NCBI RefSeq assembly: GCF_003945595.2
Contig: NW_024104532.1
Location: forward strand, 1,921,501-1,985,500
Reading direction: 5' to 3'
DNA length: 64,000 nt
Source: Pipra filicauda
Taxonomy: Eukaryota; Chordata; Aves; Passeriformes; Pipridae
Notes under the pieces: model-generated
Told to the model about the DNA's origin: nothing
The model's input: only the letters and a program-made list of their open reading frames with translations
Databases searched by the model: none
Part shown: positions 46,289 through 58,299 of the stretch, piece by piece
Position numbering within the stretch: the first letter of the stretch is position 1
How the letters are laid out: each line of letters opens with the position of its first letter
Made by a program: the position numbers and the translations under genes

Positions 46289-49200
46289 AAAGAAGGCATA
46301 ACTTGCTCACTGCGTTTGTGATAGAAATCTGGTCACCCCAAGAGCAGCTTGTGAGACCTGCCAGCAATTTTAATAAAGTCAAAATGCCCAACAAGGTCAC
46401 AGCTAAGCACTTTTTGCAGTCCAGTAGCTCTCACCTGCAAATGCTGCTTGAGTCTTAACTTTAGATAAGGCAATACTGATCTCTTCGGAATAACTGAGCT
46501 CACAGAAATGGTGCCTGAAGATGAAGGACAGTGTGCACGTAAGGAGTTGCAAAACTCAGGCCTGACTTATAAAGTAGGTAGAATATTCCTAAGGAGGAAA
46601 GCAAGTTTTAAAACTCCTTCCTTAATATTGTTCTAGCAGGTCAAAATTAAGACAAATGCTAGAAAATCCTAGAAATAATACCATTTCAAGCTTCAAGTTC
46701 TACCTTTCCTATTTTTAAAAAATCACAGATGTGAATTACTTTAGAATTCAGATACAAAAAAGCACCAAAGCTCAAATCATCTCAGAGGACAATGTCAAAA
46801 CATGGCTCACATGTAACTTCAGGTGCTTTGCTCCTGTTCTTGGGATTCTCTTATTTAATTACTTAGTCCATGTATGCATTTATTCACTCATTTGCATCCC
46901 TCCATTTATATTTAGAACATTTAGGGGATTCAACTACATTTTTTTTCCAAATATCTGTGGGAAATAGGGGATTCAGCTTTGCCCTGCAGCATCCCAAACT
47001 GCCTGGAGTTAGCCATAGCACCAGCACAAAAGAAAACACATGGTATTATCCTGCTACGAATTTCTCCAACTGCTTTGCTCCCAAGTTATGACTTTAGTTT
47101 CCCCCTTGATATGCCATCCTTTATTTATTATGGCATATTTATCCATGGGTTTTTTTTTCTTTTTATTGTTGGTCTGCTTTTACTTCTTCTTTAACCTTAT
47201 TAACCCTTGCTAGTATTTGACAGCTTAACACCCTCCATTACTCTGTAACATTCACTATAAGAACTGACATGGAACTAATAGCAGCCTTTTTATATCCAAT
47301 CTACGAGGTCACATGAAACTGCCCTTGTCTGAACCCTGCAAGATTTCCTATAGGTGGTTCTCCTTTTCTCTGGATTTTCTACTTAATATGTCTCTACAGG
47401 TCTGTCTGAACGTAAAAAATGGAATCAGATTCCTGCTAACTTTAGTTACTGACAATGCACACCTTAGAATAGGAGTAAGTTTTCCCTTTAATGAAAGCTC
47501 GCAGTAATGTGATTTGAAACAACTTTGTGATATTCTTTTCAAGCATTATGTATCACTTTTTAATGGCATACCCACAGACCTTCCATTTGAAGGGATCTTT
47601 GATTTTCCCAGCAAAGGGCCAGAATGGCATGGTCACATCCATGCCCTGAGCCTCAGCTCTGAGTGTAAGTAGGACATTAAAGCAATAGCGTGATAAGGTT
47701 GAGGTGTCTAGCTCAGTTGTTCAGCATGGCTTGATTAAATGTAATTAATTTAGGTCTCTGACTTCAGGGGACACCCATCACGCTGCACTGTACAGTTCCA
47801 AGCTGTTGTTTATCCTCATGACCGGGTCTGCTGGAGCCTTCCCCCAGCCAGCATAGTTTGACTCTGCACTAAAATCCATCACAAAATCCTTCAAATGCAA
47901 AAGGCTGTAGTAAATATAGCACTGCAAAACACCTGAAGTGCTGAGCAGCTCAACAGCAGCCGAGGGAGGGAAAAGTAATCACCAGGGCAGGACTGCTCAA
48001 AAGAGACACAGTGAGAACACCAGTTACTTCTCTGTTTTTTTTCCTAATGGGACCAGAGCAGCAGGAAAGAAGGTGTTTTTTTCATGCATTTATCCTTTGC
48101 AAGCATTAGAAATTAAGTTTGGTACATCGAAATGAAAAGTAAAGCATAATGAGATCTATATAGCTGAGCAAAGGGATACACAGAGGACAAAATGAAATTT
48201 AGGAAAATAGGTTTTAACAGCCTTTCTTGTAGATGCAATACCTGCTTAGATTAGTCTATGATTATCTATTTTAAAATTAAAAAATCTTCCTTATGTGCAA
48301 GTCTATCATTCTTATTATTGCTCTTCTAAATGCAGCAAAAACCCTGGGAACCAAATTCTTCACTTGAAACTTCTTTGGGGAACGTTTTTTAGTTCAGAAG
48401 TCCACTGTTTCCCCCACCCAATTTCAATTTAATAGCATATAGAGTGATAAAGAGGGAAGAGACAGACATCTGGTAGAGCTAACTAGTCATTTGCTGGTTC
48501 TGTGAAAGTTTGTGCTTCCCAGTCAGTGTCACATATGAGAAATACAGATGGTCCCAAGTTAGAAAAAAAGAAGTGTTGAAACATATACAAATGTTATGAG
48601 GACTTCAAGTGTAAAATGTTAACCAGCTGTGAATGTGACATCTCTAGTTTTACTAACTCTGCTGAGATACATCATTACTGCACATGAAATCCATATATTT
48701 TCTGTACTGATGGCAATTCCCTGTTCTCCATTTGTTTCTAGCTTTGGGCCAAAGCTATCCAGATGAGAATATTAAAAAGATAAGAGTCCAAAAAGAGATA
48801 GAAAAGTGGACTCTTTCCTAAGAGTTGTTTGTAAAAGCCCCAATAATTTCCTGTGTTATTTACTGGGGGGGAGGGTAGAAGTCACAGAAATCTAGAGTTA
48901 AAAATAATATAAAAATGTTAAAACAAAATCAAAAGGTTACTAATTCACACAAAGTCCTAGAGATTTAGAGTCATCCATTCTATATACAGTTCAGCAATGC
49001 CTGGAATGCAACAAGACATTTAAACCACAACACAGCAGTGATCTTGCCCTGTTGCTGGCAGTATCAGTTGTTTCCCACACAGGGGCCTAAATCTGACCCT
49101 TTTATGAAACTTTTACATTTGCAAAAATAGAACAGTTGGGAAATCTTGGGCACTTCTAGTTAAATTGCACACAAAATAACCCTCTCTTTGCTGCTGCTTA

Positions 49201-51799
49201 AGCTCTAGATAATCACCACATATCAAGACAATTACTTTTTCCCCCCATATGAGTTGTTTTGACAGGGCTTTTCAAATGTTATGTACAGTGCAACCTAAAA
49301 GGAAAAGTAAATGTATGATTCAGGATGCGTTAAAGTCTACGGTGGGAGGAGGAGAGACAGGGAAAGAGATGGATTCCCCTCTCTTTTCCTTGGACAAAAG
49401 CTGTGAACTGCCATGTCTACCTTTGGCGTCGCACGTGGGCGCACAGCACAGTGGGAGGCACACGGGCCAAGGGAATCACCCGTGAAACAACAGAGAGATG
49501 CACCACTACGTGTGGGGAAGAGCAGCTTCAGGGAGGCACCGGCTGTACACCCTGCGTGTGTGGTACATTCCCTCTCTCGCCTCATCCCATCAAGGGCCTC
49601 CTGGGAGAAGGGAAATGGAAAGGATCTTTTATCTCAGGGCGGCGTTGGCAGAGTAGGAGCACTCTGTGGGAAGGCAGGAGTGCTCCACTCAGCCCTGCCA
49701 CCCCCTGCTCCACTCAGCTCCGCTGGAAGGAGACGCTCCCTCCCCAGGAATGGGTCACAGGGAGGCGGGGAGTCAGCTGGGGATTTTAGTGTGTGTGTGT
49801 TTGGTTTTGCGCAGAGTTGAGCAGCACTGGTAGACAGTCAGTTCCTCTGTGCCCCTTCCTAAAATGTAACTGGGAGCAGGGACCAGCCTTACTCACCCTG
49901 GGTTTTTCTTTTCTACAGTTTCTTTTCTCTTTTTATTTTTTTTTTTCTCCTACAGAGAAAGAAGGTAAAACCAGAAAGAAGGACCAGTTTTAATATAAAC
50001 TGCCAAAATATTGTACCTGATAGAGTTTTACACCAACTTTAGATGAGCACAGAGCCCTGAGCCAGTACCAGGACCATTGGAGACAGTGATGAGCACAAGG
50101 GTCAGAAAGTTCCTGTAGTGAACAAAACTGGGGGCTTAAACTGAAACTTACACCTCTTTTCTTCAGAGGACAGAGCTGCTGGTTTAGGGTCCTCTTACTA
50201 ATAGAATGTTTACCTGTTATTATGGACTTTATTATGACATTAGCTTGCTTTAAAATGTTATTTGTATAATTAGCTTTCCAAATGAGACTGTTCAGCTAAC
50301 ATATTTCTTTCAGCATCCACAGCAGAATTATCCTAAGATGCCATCATAAGCTTTTTCAAATTGTTTTCCTACTGATTTGTGCATCCCAGCTAGGAAGTTT
50401 TTACCTGAACAAAGGAATGGTAACAGAGGAAGAAGTCAATTTGTCTTTTCCTATCAGACACAGAGAGATGCATTTCTTAACCCTTCTCTCTCTGAAATGT
50501 GAGGGCATCATCAGAATGATATCACTTCACAATGGCAAAACACATTAAGACATCCCTTCGAGGAATACAAAGGAATCCCTTTAATACAAACTGAGTGTAA
50601 AGCAGTCACATAAACACATCAGGCAGAATTCGTGCCCCTCAAGTTTAGCCAAAGGCCAAATCTGTGCAGGTATTTAGGCACCTAGACAGACCTAGGAGTG
50701 TCCTGTCAGGACCTTCCCACCTACAGCAGCCACTTCAAAAGCCCCATCACCGCTACCAGCTGCTCCATCTCTCTCCAAGCTTCACCAGTGGGCTGAGCTC
50801 CCGCCAAGAGTTATGGGCTGGGCTTAGCACAGGGACTAACCCTCTTTGAATTATACAGCCTAGCAGGACTTGGTGGTTGGTGATGAGCCCTCATGGACAC
50901 CCCTGACCATGAAAAGCCCCATTCTCCACTCCCTGGGACCAAGGTGCCCCTCACAGCCACTCCTGCCTGCGAGGCAGATAAATTGACTTCCCGGCAGTTC
51001 ATTGCGTGCAGCACTTTAGCAGGCAAATTATAAATTGAAGGTCTGTATGGATGCAAAATTATCTCTTCCCAGCGGCTGTGCCTCACTCCAGATGGGAATC
51101 TGTGCCTAGGTCCCCCAACATCCCATGGCACTGCCCCTTCCCGGCGCTGGTGACCCGAGGCACCAGTCAGGTCTCTGAGCTGAAGAGGCTGAAACACTGT
51201 TAAATACTATTTGCTATCACACCATGCTCAGGACTCAGGAAGTTGGCCACCTGGGTAAATGTTAGAGGATCTTGTACATATTATATCCCCATTATTTTCT
51301 GACAGACTTTTCCTTCCATTATGCGATACAGGAAAAGAGGTTCAGTATTATAACACCAAGAACATGGGTTTTGAGCTCCTGCTAACTAGAAGCCCAGATC
51401 CTGGATACAGACACACACAGCTATCAACAAACACAAGGTAGCACTGAGACCACATTAGGTTTTTCCTTTACATTTCATTTAAAAAAAAAAAAAAAACAAC
51501 AAAAAAACTTCACATAGTTTCCTCCTCTTGACCTAACACAAATTCCATCAAACTTCAAAAACAATACTTTGGGATGCTGGAGGATGCAGGCCGGAAACTG
51601 AGGAAAGACTTTACACAAAGTTAGGAAATCTTTTTTGGAGGGAATACTTCAAGCTACTGAACAATTTTATCTAGATGACTAGATCTTATGGTAAATGAGT
51701 ATATAATTAAATTTAAGAGCTACACTATTGTGTTTGAGGTATATCAGCTCATCAACAAAAGAAGGATTGTTTAGCTATGCTAAAAGCAATATGTAAATA
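46289..51799. other. Unassigned non-coding DNA, 5.5 kb
   Basis: 46.3-49.2 kb is A+T-rich with frames of at most 78 codons. 49.32-49.82 kb is purine- and G+C-richer, with a CpG cluster (GGCGTCGCACGTGGGCGC near 49424) and two overlapping plus frames of 128 and 135 codons in different phases. A (GT)6 tract is at 49789-49800. The 128-codon minus frame at 50811-51197 has no known match. Confidence 0.55.
51481..51496 (+). repeat. 16-base poly(A) run
   Basis: There are 16 consecutive A, followed by CAACAAAAAAACTT. No retroposed body is recognisable upstream. Confidence 0.9.
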
Positions 51800-52710
51800 C
51801 CCTCCTCAATAAATAATTGATTATTGCCTTAATGTTTGACAAAGCCATAAAATGCCCTGCAGATTATGTCCAAAACATTTTAAGGTGATGTGAAATCATT
51901 TTTATTGTAATGACAGTGAGCTGTCCATGGTTGACTGCTTTAAATTTTATCTTTTCATGTTAGGAAAGGTTTCTGTTTTCTTTGAGAATTTAATTATCAG
52001 AGGGTGTTTAATATGATAGGAAGATTTATGGCCTTCAGGAGCTACCCAAAAATAGTGCTATAAAAATGGACTTAGATCCCATCACAAGCAATAAAGCTGT
52101 TATGCAGACTTGATGCTTGCAGTGAAAACTTTGCGTATGAATATATTTCACCATCACACATAAAAGTTCACTTTGGAGGATTTTGAATTCTGACCCTGAA
52201 ATGTGACCCTAACAATGGGATGAGGGGGGAAAAAACCCTTCACAAGAGAAAAGCAAGCTCTGCTAGTACGGATGTGTCAGTGTTTATTTTGGAAAACGCT
52301 CTTCGCTATCCATAAATATTTCTTTTAACTTGTTGCCATTAAGATGCAGCAGGGACTAAGTTTTCCAGGAGATAAAACGAACAACAAAGATACACTCCTA
52401 TTGTGTAATAATCAGTCCACATTTCAATGAATAAGTAATATTTCTCACAAGCCAAAGTTAGATAGTGGATTTATTTAACCTCTGAGGGTCAGGTAATAAA
52501 TACTAAGTGAATTATTCAGACCAATGGCTAATCAATACAATTCAGTGATATATTTTTTGTGTTTCATAAAAGGTTGTACACTAAAGGCAGTGAGCAATTA
52601 TGGAAATTGGGCCCGAGCGGCACTCAATTCTTCTCTTACTTGAAACCCCAGCACCACTACCTTGACAGCAAATCGATTAGTGTGCTAGTGAAGCAGCTCT
52701 GCAACCTCTG
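51800..52710. promoter_or_regulatory. Two A+T-rich conserved-looking stretches
   Basis: 51.83-52.12 kb has TTGATTATTGCC, TTTATTGTAATGACAG (HOX- and MEIS-type cores adjacent), TTTAATTATCAG and GATTTATGGCC. 52.41-52.71 kb has TTCAATGAATAAG, GGTAATAAATAC, GGCTAATCAATAC, CCCGAGCGGC, CTTGACAGC and ATCGATTAG. No frame above 60 codons crosses either stretch. Motif adjacency suggests enhancers, but conservation has not been tested. Confidence 0.27.
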
Positions 52711-55700
52711 ACCCCTTCCAGCTCTGTCCAACAGCCGGGAGAGTATTTTATATTTATTTTATTGAATTAACCCCCTCTTGCCTGTGCACTGTTTTACACA
52801 TACAGTAATGCAGCAGGAGAAAAATGACAGGCTTCTTTCATTTAAATGCTCCTCTGTAGGTCTGAGGAAGGCAAACCTAACAGACTCCTTTGTTCTAGCT
52901 TCAAAACACCATTTTTTGCCACAGCATAGGGTTTTCAAGTCCATCCCAAAACTAACATAATTAACAGGATGCAAAGAATGTCTTAAGTGTACCCCAGACA
53001 CTGAATCACTCCTATTCATGCCTGCCCTTGCACATGGCTACCAACTTTATACAATGCTCAAGTCACTGTTTGCACCAAAAATAAAAGCTCCTCAATAAAA
53101 GTAAGTTAATATTGCTATAGGTATAATATCCTGTTTTACACAGTGTAAGGGAGAACACTAGAGATTAACAGCATTTTCCACCAGGAAATTAAAACTAACA
53201 TAAGGCCACATAAAGCATCTTTTCTGGACATTTAACTCTACAGGCACTATTCCTGTTTCCTGTGCCCTATCTGATCCCAGTGAGAGTTTGCAAATATTTA
53301 AGGCAATGCAGGAGAAGACAATTTTAGGTCTAGGACCTGCAGGTTTTTCCTTTGCACCACGCAAAGGGTTCAGCACAGATACTTTTGGTGGTGCCGTGGA
53401 TCAGGAGCCCTTACCCAGCTGTGGCCACCAAGGTGTCACCTCTCTGTTACCACCTGCCCAGACTTTCCTGTGGAAATGTAAGCCCTGCAAAGAAAAGCAT
53501 CTTCCTTGCCCAACAAGCATTTGCTTAATACCCCTACTGCCTCACGTCCCCTTTATACACATCATCAACAGGCTTTGAAAATGATGCACCACCTCCTTTT
53601 CCAAAAAAACAAGCAGCAGCACAGAGAAAAGATGCTATAACAGTTGCTCTACTGCCCAACCACAAGCACAGGATTTTCTGTGCCTTCAACTGGAGAGGTG
53701 ACTACTGCAATTCCATGGAGGGCCCTGCCTGAGGTATCCTACCCAAAGTATGAGTCTCTTTACGTTTTCGCCACCATCCACAGGAAAGAGCAGGAGTTGC
53801 AGCTATTCACATACTCTCTATATCACATATGATCAATTCTCCTAGTTCTAAGAAATTTATTCCAAATTTACAGTGGCATAGGTGAGAGAAGATTCAGACC
53901 CCAAAATTCCTAAGTCAGTTTCCATTACTGTTCCAATACTAAAAAGTATTAAATGACAGGTAAATACTCAAAAACTTGCAAGTGTCACATCCCATTTGGT
54001 TATGAATGTGTGCTAAAAATATAATAGGAAGTTGTATGCAAAGAACAGAAGGAGAGATTTCTCAGGAAGAAATCAATCCCCGCCCCAAAAAAGGGAAGAC
54101 ACAATGCCGTTTCCATTAAGACTAACGGGAACCAGATTAGATTTCCACTATAGCTGGTCTGTTCCACACCAAACAATGATAATCAAAGCAAAAATGGCAT
54201 TTAGCAGGAGTCTAGAAGCTCGCGTGCTCTGTCTACAGGTCATATTCTGTCACTTCAAGGCTGAATAACGCCCGCATGCATAGCAGGATACATCACTTTT
54301 AATAAGACTATTCTCAGAAAAAGGGACCACTCAAAGTTCACCACATCTGACCGTAAGCAGACACACAGCCCAGGCTTGAGCAGTGTGTTTTAAAAAACCC
54401 TTTTATGCTTTCGTATAACACTGCATTGAGTTCTGAATTATTCTCTTCGTCTCTTTTGCTCTCAGAATCCATACAAAAGTGATTACTTCAGTCATTTTTC
54501 AATATTACTTTCATTCCTGGAAAATGCATTTTCAAAAGTTATTTATTTTTCACAGCATGTCATGTTGTTATATTATACTAGTTAAAATAAAACCACTGTA
54601 GGCTTCAGCATGCATTTATGTTACTCTTCCAATAGTATGATGTAGGATTTGCAGTTTTTATGCTGAATGTATTCTACATATTACATTATCAATCCTTTAT
54701 CTTAGGTTTGGTGTAGATTTAAAAAACAAGCTGTTAAATCAAGTTACTAAAGTAATTGAGCTATAAAACTGCCTTCTTATTTATAATCACCATTTCCCTC
54801 CGAAAAAGAGTTTTTAAAGATCAGCTGTGGTTTCTGTTGTGCAATTTTTTTAAACAACTTTATGCCACTGATTCCACTTAAAACCTAATTAAAATAGTGG
54901 AGAAAATGTATGTTTCCTACATGGAGGCAGTGAACTGGCTTTATTGGCATATTGCAGGCTCCAGGCAGGAAGTACCTCTCACTCCTGGGACATGGATGAG
55001 CATCTTCTTGGCCCAAGGGGCAAACTGGGGCACAGCCTGCGGCTGGGCAGCTCTGGGTTTCTGCCCACCTCATATCCCTGCCCCAAAATTCACCCTAGGA
55101 ACCCTTTACCACAACATTTACTTCTGTTTGTGTTTCTTAATACCTAATCCTGGATAATGCTGGAATGCAGAACATTATTTCTGAGTGGGAAAGGGGCTGA
55201 AATAGAATTTATTTAAAGACCAATCCTTTGCTTGCCCAGCTAATAGGCAGCTGTGACCACCTTGCCACTCCTCAGTGGCCACCCCTTTGCAACCAATTCA
55301 CTTAAACATCAAGAAAGTGACTGTTTATCCATCTATTTGCAAAAAAAGACACTAAAATCCTCTGGCTCCGTGGGGTGTTACCTCAAACACAATGGCTTGG
55401 ATACCAAGGCATAGATTTTTCAGGGGAGGGGACAGAGCAGGAGCTTGGGGATGCCTTGTTCCCCTACAGGGTCACTGCCCACTGCACTGCTGGGATGCTC
55501 TGCCATGGTGAGAAGAGCTTGGATACTGCTGCCCATAAACACAAAAACAGCTGAAAATCCCATTGAAAGTCCCCAGTGCTGTGATTTCTTCAGAGTGGGC
55601 AAAAAGGGAGAAAAACAGCTGTTTGTGTAGGGAAGTGCCAGAATAGGGTCATCCAGCCCAAAGGTGGCCAACGGAGGGATGAGACGCTGCATTAATGGAC

Positions 55701-57233
55701 CAGTGGCACTGGTGGGATGGGCTTGTGGTGGTCGAGGGTCCCACACTGATGTGTTTTGACACATCTCACAGGCTGTGATCCTGCTCCAAGCCTGTGTGTC
55801 CCCTCCAGCCAAAATGTCTGCGTGACCCTGCCCACCCCCATGTCACCCCACACACACAAAGGATTCCTTAAACCATCGATGAAACGCGGCTGTGCTACAA
55901 AGGCTCATCCTCCCAAAAAGCACGTTATGAGGCACTAGAGCAGCTGGATACCTCTAGGAAAACTGCTCTCCTTGCGGTGTGGCTGAATCAGGGGCAGGGG
56001 AAAAAAAGGGGAAAGGTTAAATATTTAATAAAGAGTCCCACAAAAACTCCGAGTGCAGCTCTGAAATGTCTCTCCACTCCACACCCACGGAGGTGGCCGG
56101 GAAATGGCTGAGGGCCAGATGACAGGGGACTTTTTTTCTGAAATAGCACTGGCAGAGAACTATCAGGAAATCTTTCAGAATTGCTTTAATCTTTCATTTT
56201 AGTTTGGTCTCTGGCCACACAAGTGCGTCCAGCCCTCAGAGACCCTGGAGGTCACTATCTGTGAGTTTTTAAAAACAGGAAAACCATTACAGAAAAATCA
56301 GAAGAGCAGGGGAAAAAAGTACTCGCTGTAAATATGTACATTTTTAATACAACAGAATGGTAGTTACATTTTTTGTTCTGCTATTGCTTTTAAATAAAAA
56401 GGAAGGGAACCTGGAATGTTATAAACACCTCATAGTTTTCAGCTCTCTGCCAAAGAATTTATCCATTAAACGCAACATGAACTATAAATCTGAATTTCAG
56501 CTCCTGCTCACAGCACATGAATCTATTCTCCCCTTTGATATGCATGTGAAGTTCTCATTGACACTAATGGGAGTTACACATGCTTATTATGGGATAACTA
56601 GACCTCTCGGTGTGAATATATACTTTAGACAGACAGCTCTGCTTAAGTTTAAAAAAAAAAAAAAATGAAAGAAGATACCAGTGGGGGGAAAAGAATCCGT
56701 TAAGGGCGTTGTGCAAACAAAAGTACCATTCTGTGCATTTTTGATCAGCTGGCAGCTTTGAAAAAAAAGTCACGCATAGATATGCAATTGCACTCACGTA
56801 CACCATCCTTCCTACACATGGGGACACGTGCAAAGACGTACACAAAAATGTGTGTAGTTGTGAGGGAGAGTCTTTGCTCAGTCCCTCCAAAGTTTGGTGC
56901 CAGTCCCAGCCTCTGAGCTCACGAAAACCAGCTCAGCTCTGCTGAACTGCCCAATTTACACCATCTGAACAGGTGACACAGGGTCTATGGGAGTGCTGAA
57001 AACCCTGGGTCTCTCCTACAGGGTCTGTGTAAAGTAGCTGCTGCTCCGAATGCTAATGGATACAGGAGTGCAGAGCACTGGTATCGGGGAGTTATTTCTT
57101 TCATGGGAACAGTTCCTTAGATGTGTATTTCATTTTTTAGCTTTCTGGCTAGAGGTTTTCCCAGGGACAGCAAATAGAGAGGGAGAGTCATGTTAAATTC
57201 ATAAACGTACTCTGTAGGAAGTAAGAGAACATA
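52711..57233. other. Unassigned non-coding DNA, 4.5 kb
   Basis: 54.55-54.88 kb is A+T-rich and frame-free with TAAT and TGCATTTATG sites, possibly regulatory. The 130-codon minus frame 55420-55812 has an antisense frame over it. An A15 run sits at 56650-56664. The palindromic repeat core at 56.55 kb is the only repeat recognised. Confidence 0.55.
56535..56590. repeat. Old palindromic repeat, copy 3, core only
   Basis: Arm 1 is 56542-56559 (starts GCATGTGAAG, ends CTCATT) and arm 2 is 56566-56583 (starts AATGGGAG, ends ACACATGC). They pair at 14 of 18 positions around the 6-bp spacer GACACT. The core CATTGACACTAATGGGAG is a near match to the 'cattgacttcaatgggag' core expected for this family. 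Confidence 0.5.
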
Positions 57234-57239
57234 CAAAGA
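57234..57239 (+). repeat. Left target-site duplication of the LTR (CAAAGA)
   Basis: The hexamer CAAAGA directly abuts the TG end of the LTR and matches the hexamer after its CA end. It marks the integration site. Confidence 0.75.
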
Positions 57240-58293
57240 TGAGGTGGGTTGACCCTGGTTGGGTGCCGGGTGCCCACCAAAGCCATTCTATCACTTCCCT
57301 CCTCAGCTGGACAGGGAGAAAAATATAACAAAAGACTCGTGAGTCAAGATAAAGACAGGGAGAGATCATCAGCAATTACCGTCACAGACAAAACAGGCTC
57401 AACTTGGAGAAATTAGCTCAACTTATTACCAATCAAACCAGAGCAGGGTAATTAGAAATAAAAACAAATCTTAAAACACCTTCCTCACTTCTTCCTGGGC
57501 TCAGTTTCACTCCCAATTTTCTCTACCTCCTCCACGTCCCAGCAACACAGAGGGACTGGGAATGGGGGCTGCAGTCAGTTCATCACACGTCTCTGCCACT
57601 CCTTCCTCCTTCGGGGGAGGACTCCTCACACTCCTCCCCTGCTCCATGGGAGACAGCCCTCCACAAACTCCTTTAGTGTTGGGTCACTCCCATGGAGGTC
57701 TCCATGAACTGCTCCAGCATGGATCCCTTTCCATGGGGTGCAGTTCTTCAGGAACAGGCTGCTCCAGCATGTGTCCCCTGAGGGGTCACAGGTCCTGCCA
57801 GCAAACCTTCTCCAGCATGGGCTCCTCTCCATAAGTTCACACATCCTGTCAGGAGCCTGCTCCAGCATGAGCTTCCCATGGTGTCACAGCCTCCTTTGGG
57901 CATCCCCCTGCTCCAGTGTGGGGTCCTTCAGAGGCTGAAGGTGGATCTCTGTACCCCTGTGGACCTCCATGGACTGCAGGGGAATCTCAGCTCTGGAGCA
58001 CCTCCTGCCCCTCATTCCCCACTGCCCTGGGAGTCTGCAGGGCTGTTCCTCTCACATATTCTCACTCCTCTCTCCCAGTTGTGATCACACAGCTTTTTTT
58101 TCACCTTCTTAAATGTATTATCCCAGAGGTGTCACTACCATCACTGATGGGCCCAGCCTCGGCCAGCAGCGGGTCCATCTTGGACCTGGCTGGCATCGGC
58201 TCCATCAGACACAGGGGAAGCTTCTGACAGCTTCTCACAGAAGCCACCCCTGTAACCCCCCTGCTACCAAAATCTTGCAACACAAACCCAACA
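57240..58293 (-). mobile_element. Solo LTR of an avian endogenous retrovirus
   Basis: A 1,054-bp unit begins TG and ends CA and is bracketed by the identical hexamer CAAAGA (57234-57239 and 58294-58299). This is the layout of an integrated LTR with a target-site duplication. No gag, pol or env follows on either side, so it is a solo LTR left by recombination between two LTRs. The minus strand is preferred: read that way, a TATA-like stretch (TACATTTAAG) lies about 180 bp from the 5' end and an AATAAG variant poly(A) signal about 160 bp from the 3' end. A 6-bp duplication is typical of class II (ERVK-like) elements. From memory the sequence resembles an LTR seen widely in songbird assemblies, but I cannot give a Repbase name. 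The middle carries imperfect modules of about 50 bp. The plus-strand frame at 57562-57834 and the minus-strand frame at 57626-57868 lie inside the LTR and are not host genes. Confident as an LTR; family and orientation are less sure. Confidence 0.85.
57709..57957 (+). repeat. Five imperfect modules of about 50 bp inside the LTR
   Basis: The 12-mer CTGCTCCAGCAT, or a one- or two-base variant, starts at 57709, 57759, 57807, 57857 and 57908. Spacings are 50, 48, 50 and 51 bp. Each is followed by a G/C-rich tail with a variant of the string CCATGGGGT or TCACAG. More decayed modules appear to precede the array (CTGCTCCATGGG at 57639 and a weaker one near 57667). This is an internal tandem array of the LTR, probably in its transcribed part, and not a separate satellite. 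Confidence 0.7.
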
Positions 58294-58299
58294 CAAAGA
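58294..58299 (+). repeat. Right target-site duplication of the LTR (CAAAGA)
   Basis: The hexamer CAAAGA follows the terminal CA of the LTR and is identical to the left copy. The pair has not diverged, unlike the older repeats in this window, so the insertion is comparatively recent. Confidence 0.75.

Noticed and set aside
49403..49820. Overlapping 128- and 135-codon plus frames as a small gene
   Set aside because: Two different phases are open across the same bases in G+C-richer DNA, and neither product is recognisable.
51300..51420. MIR-like resemblance (GATACAGGAAAAGAGG, GCTAACTAG)
   Set aside because: Matches are short and not reliably co-linear with the SINE core.
57562..57868. Open frames over the LTR as genes
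   Set aside because: They lie wholly inside the LTR and reflect its G+C-rich modules, not a host or retroviral coding region.
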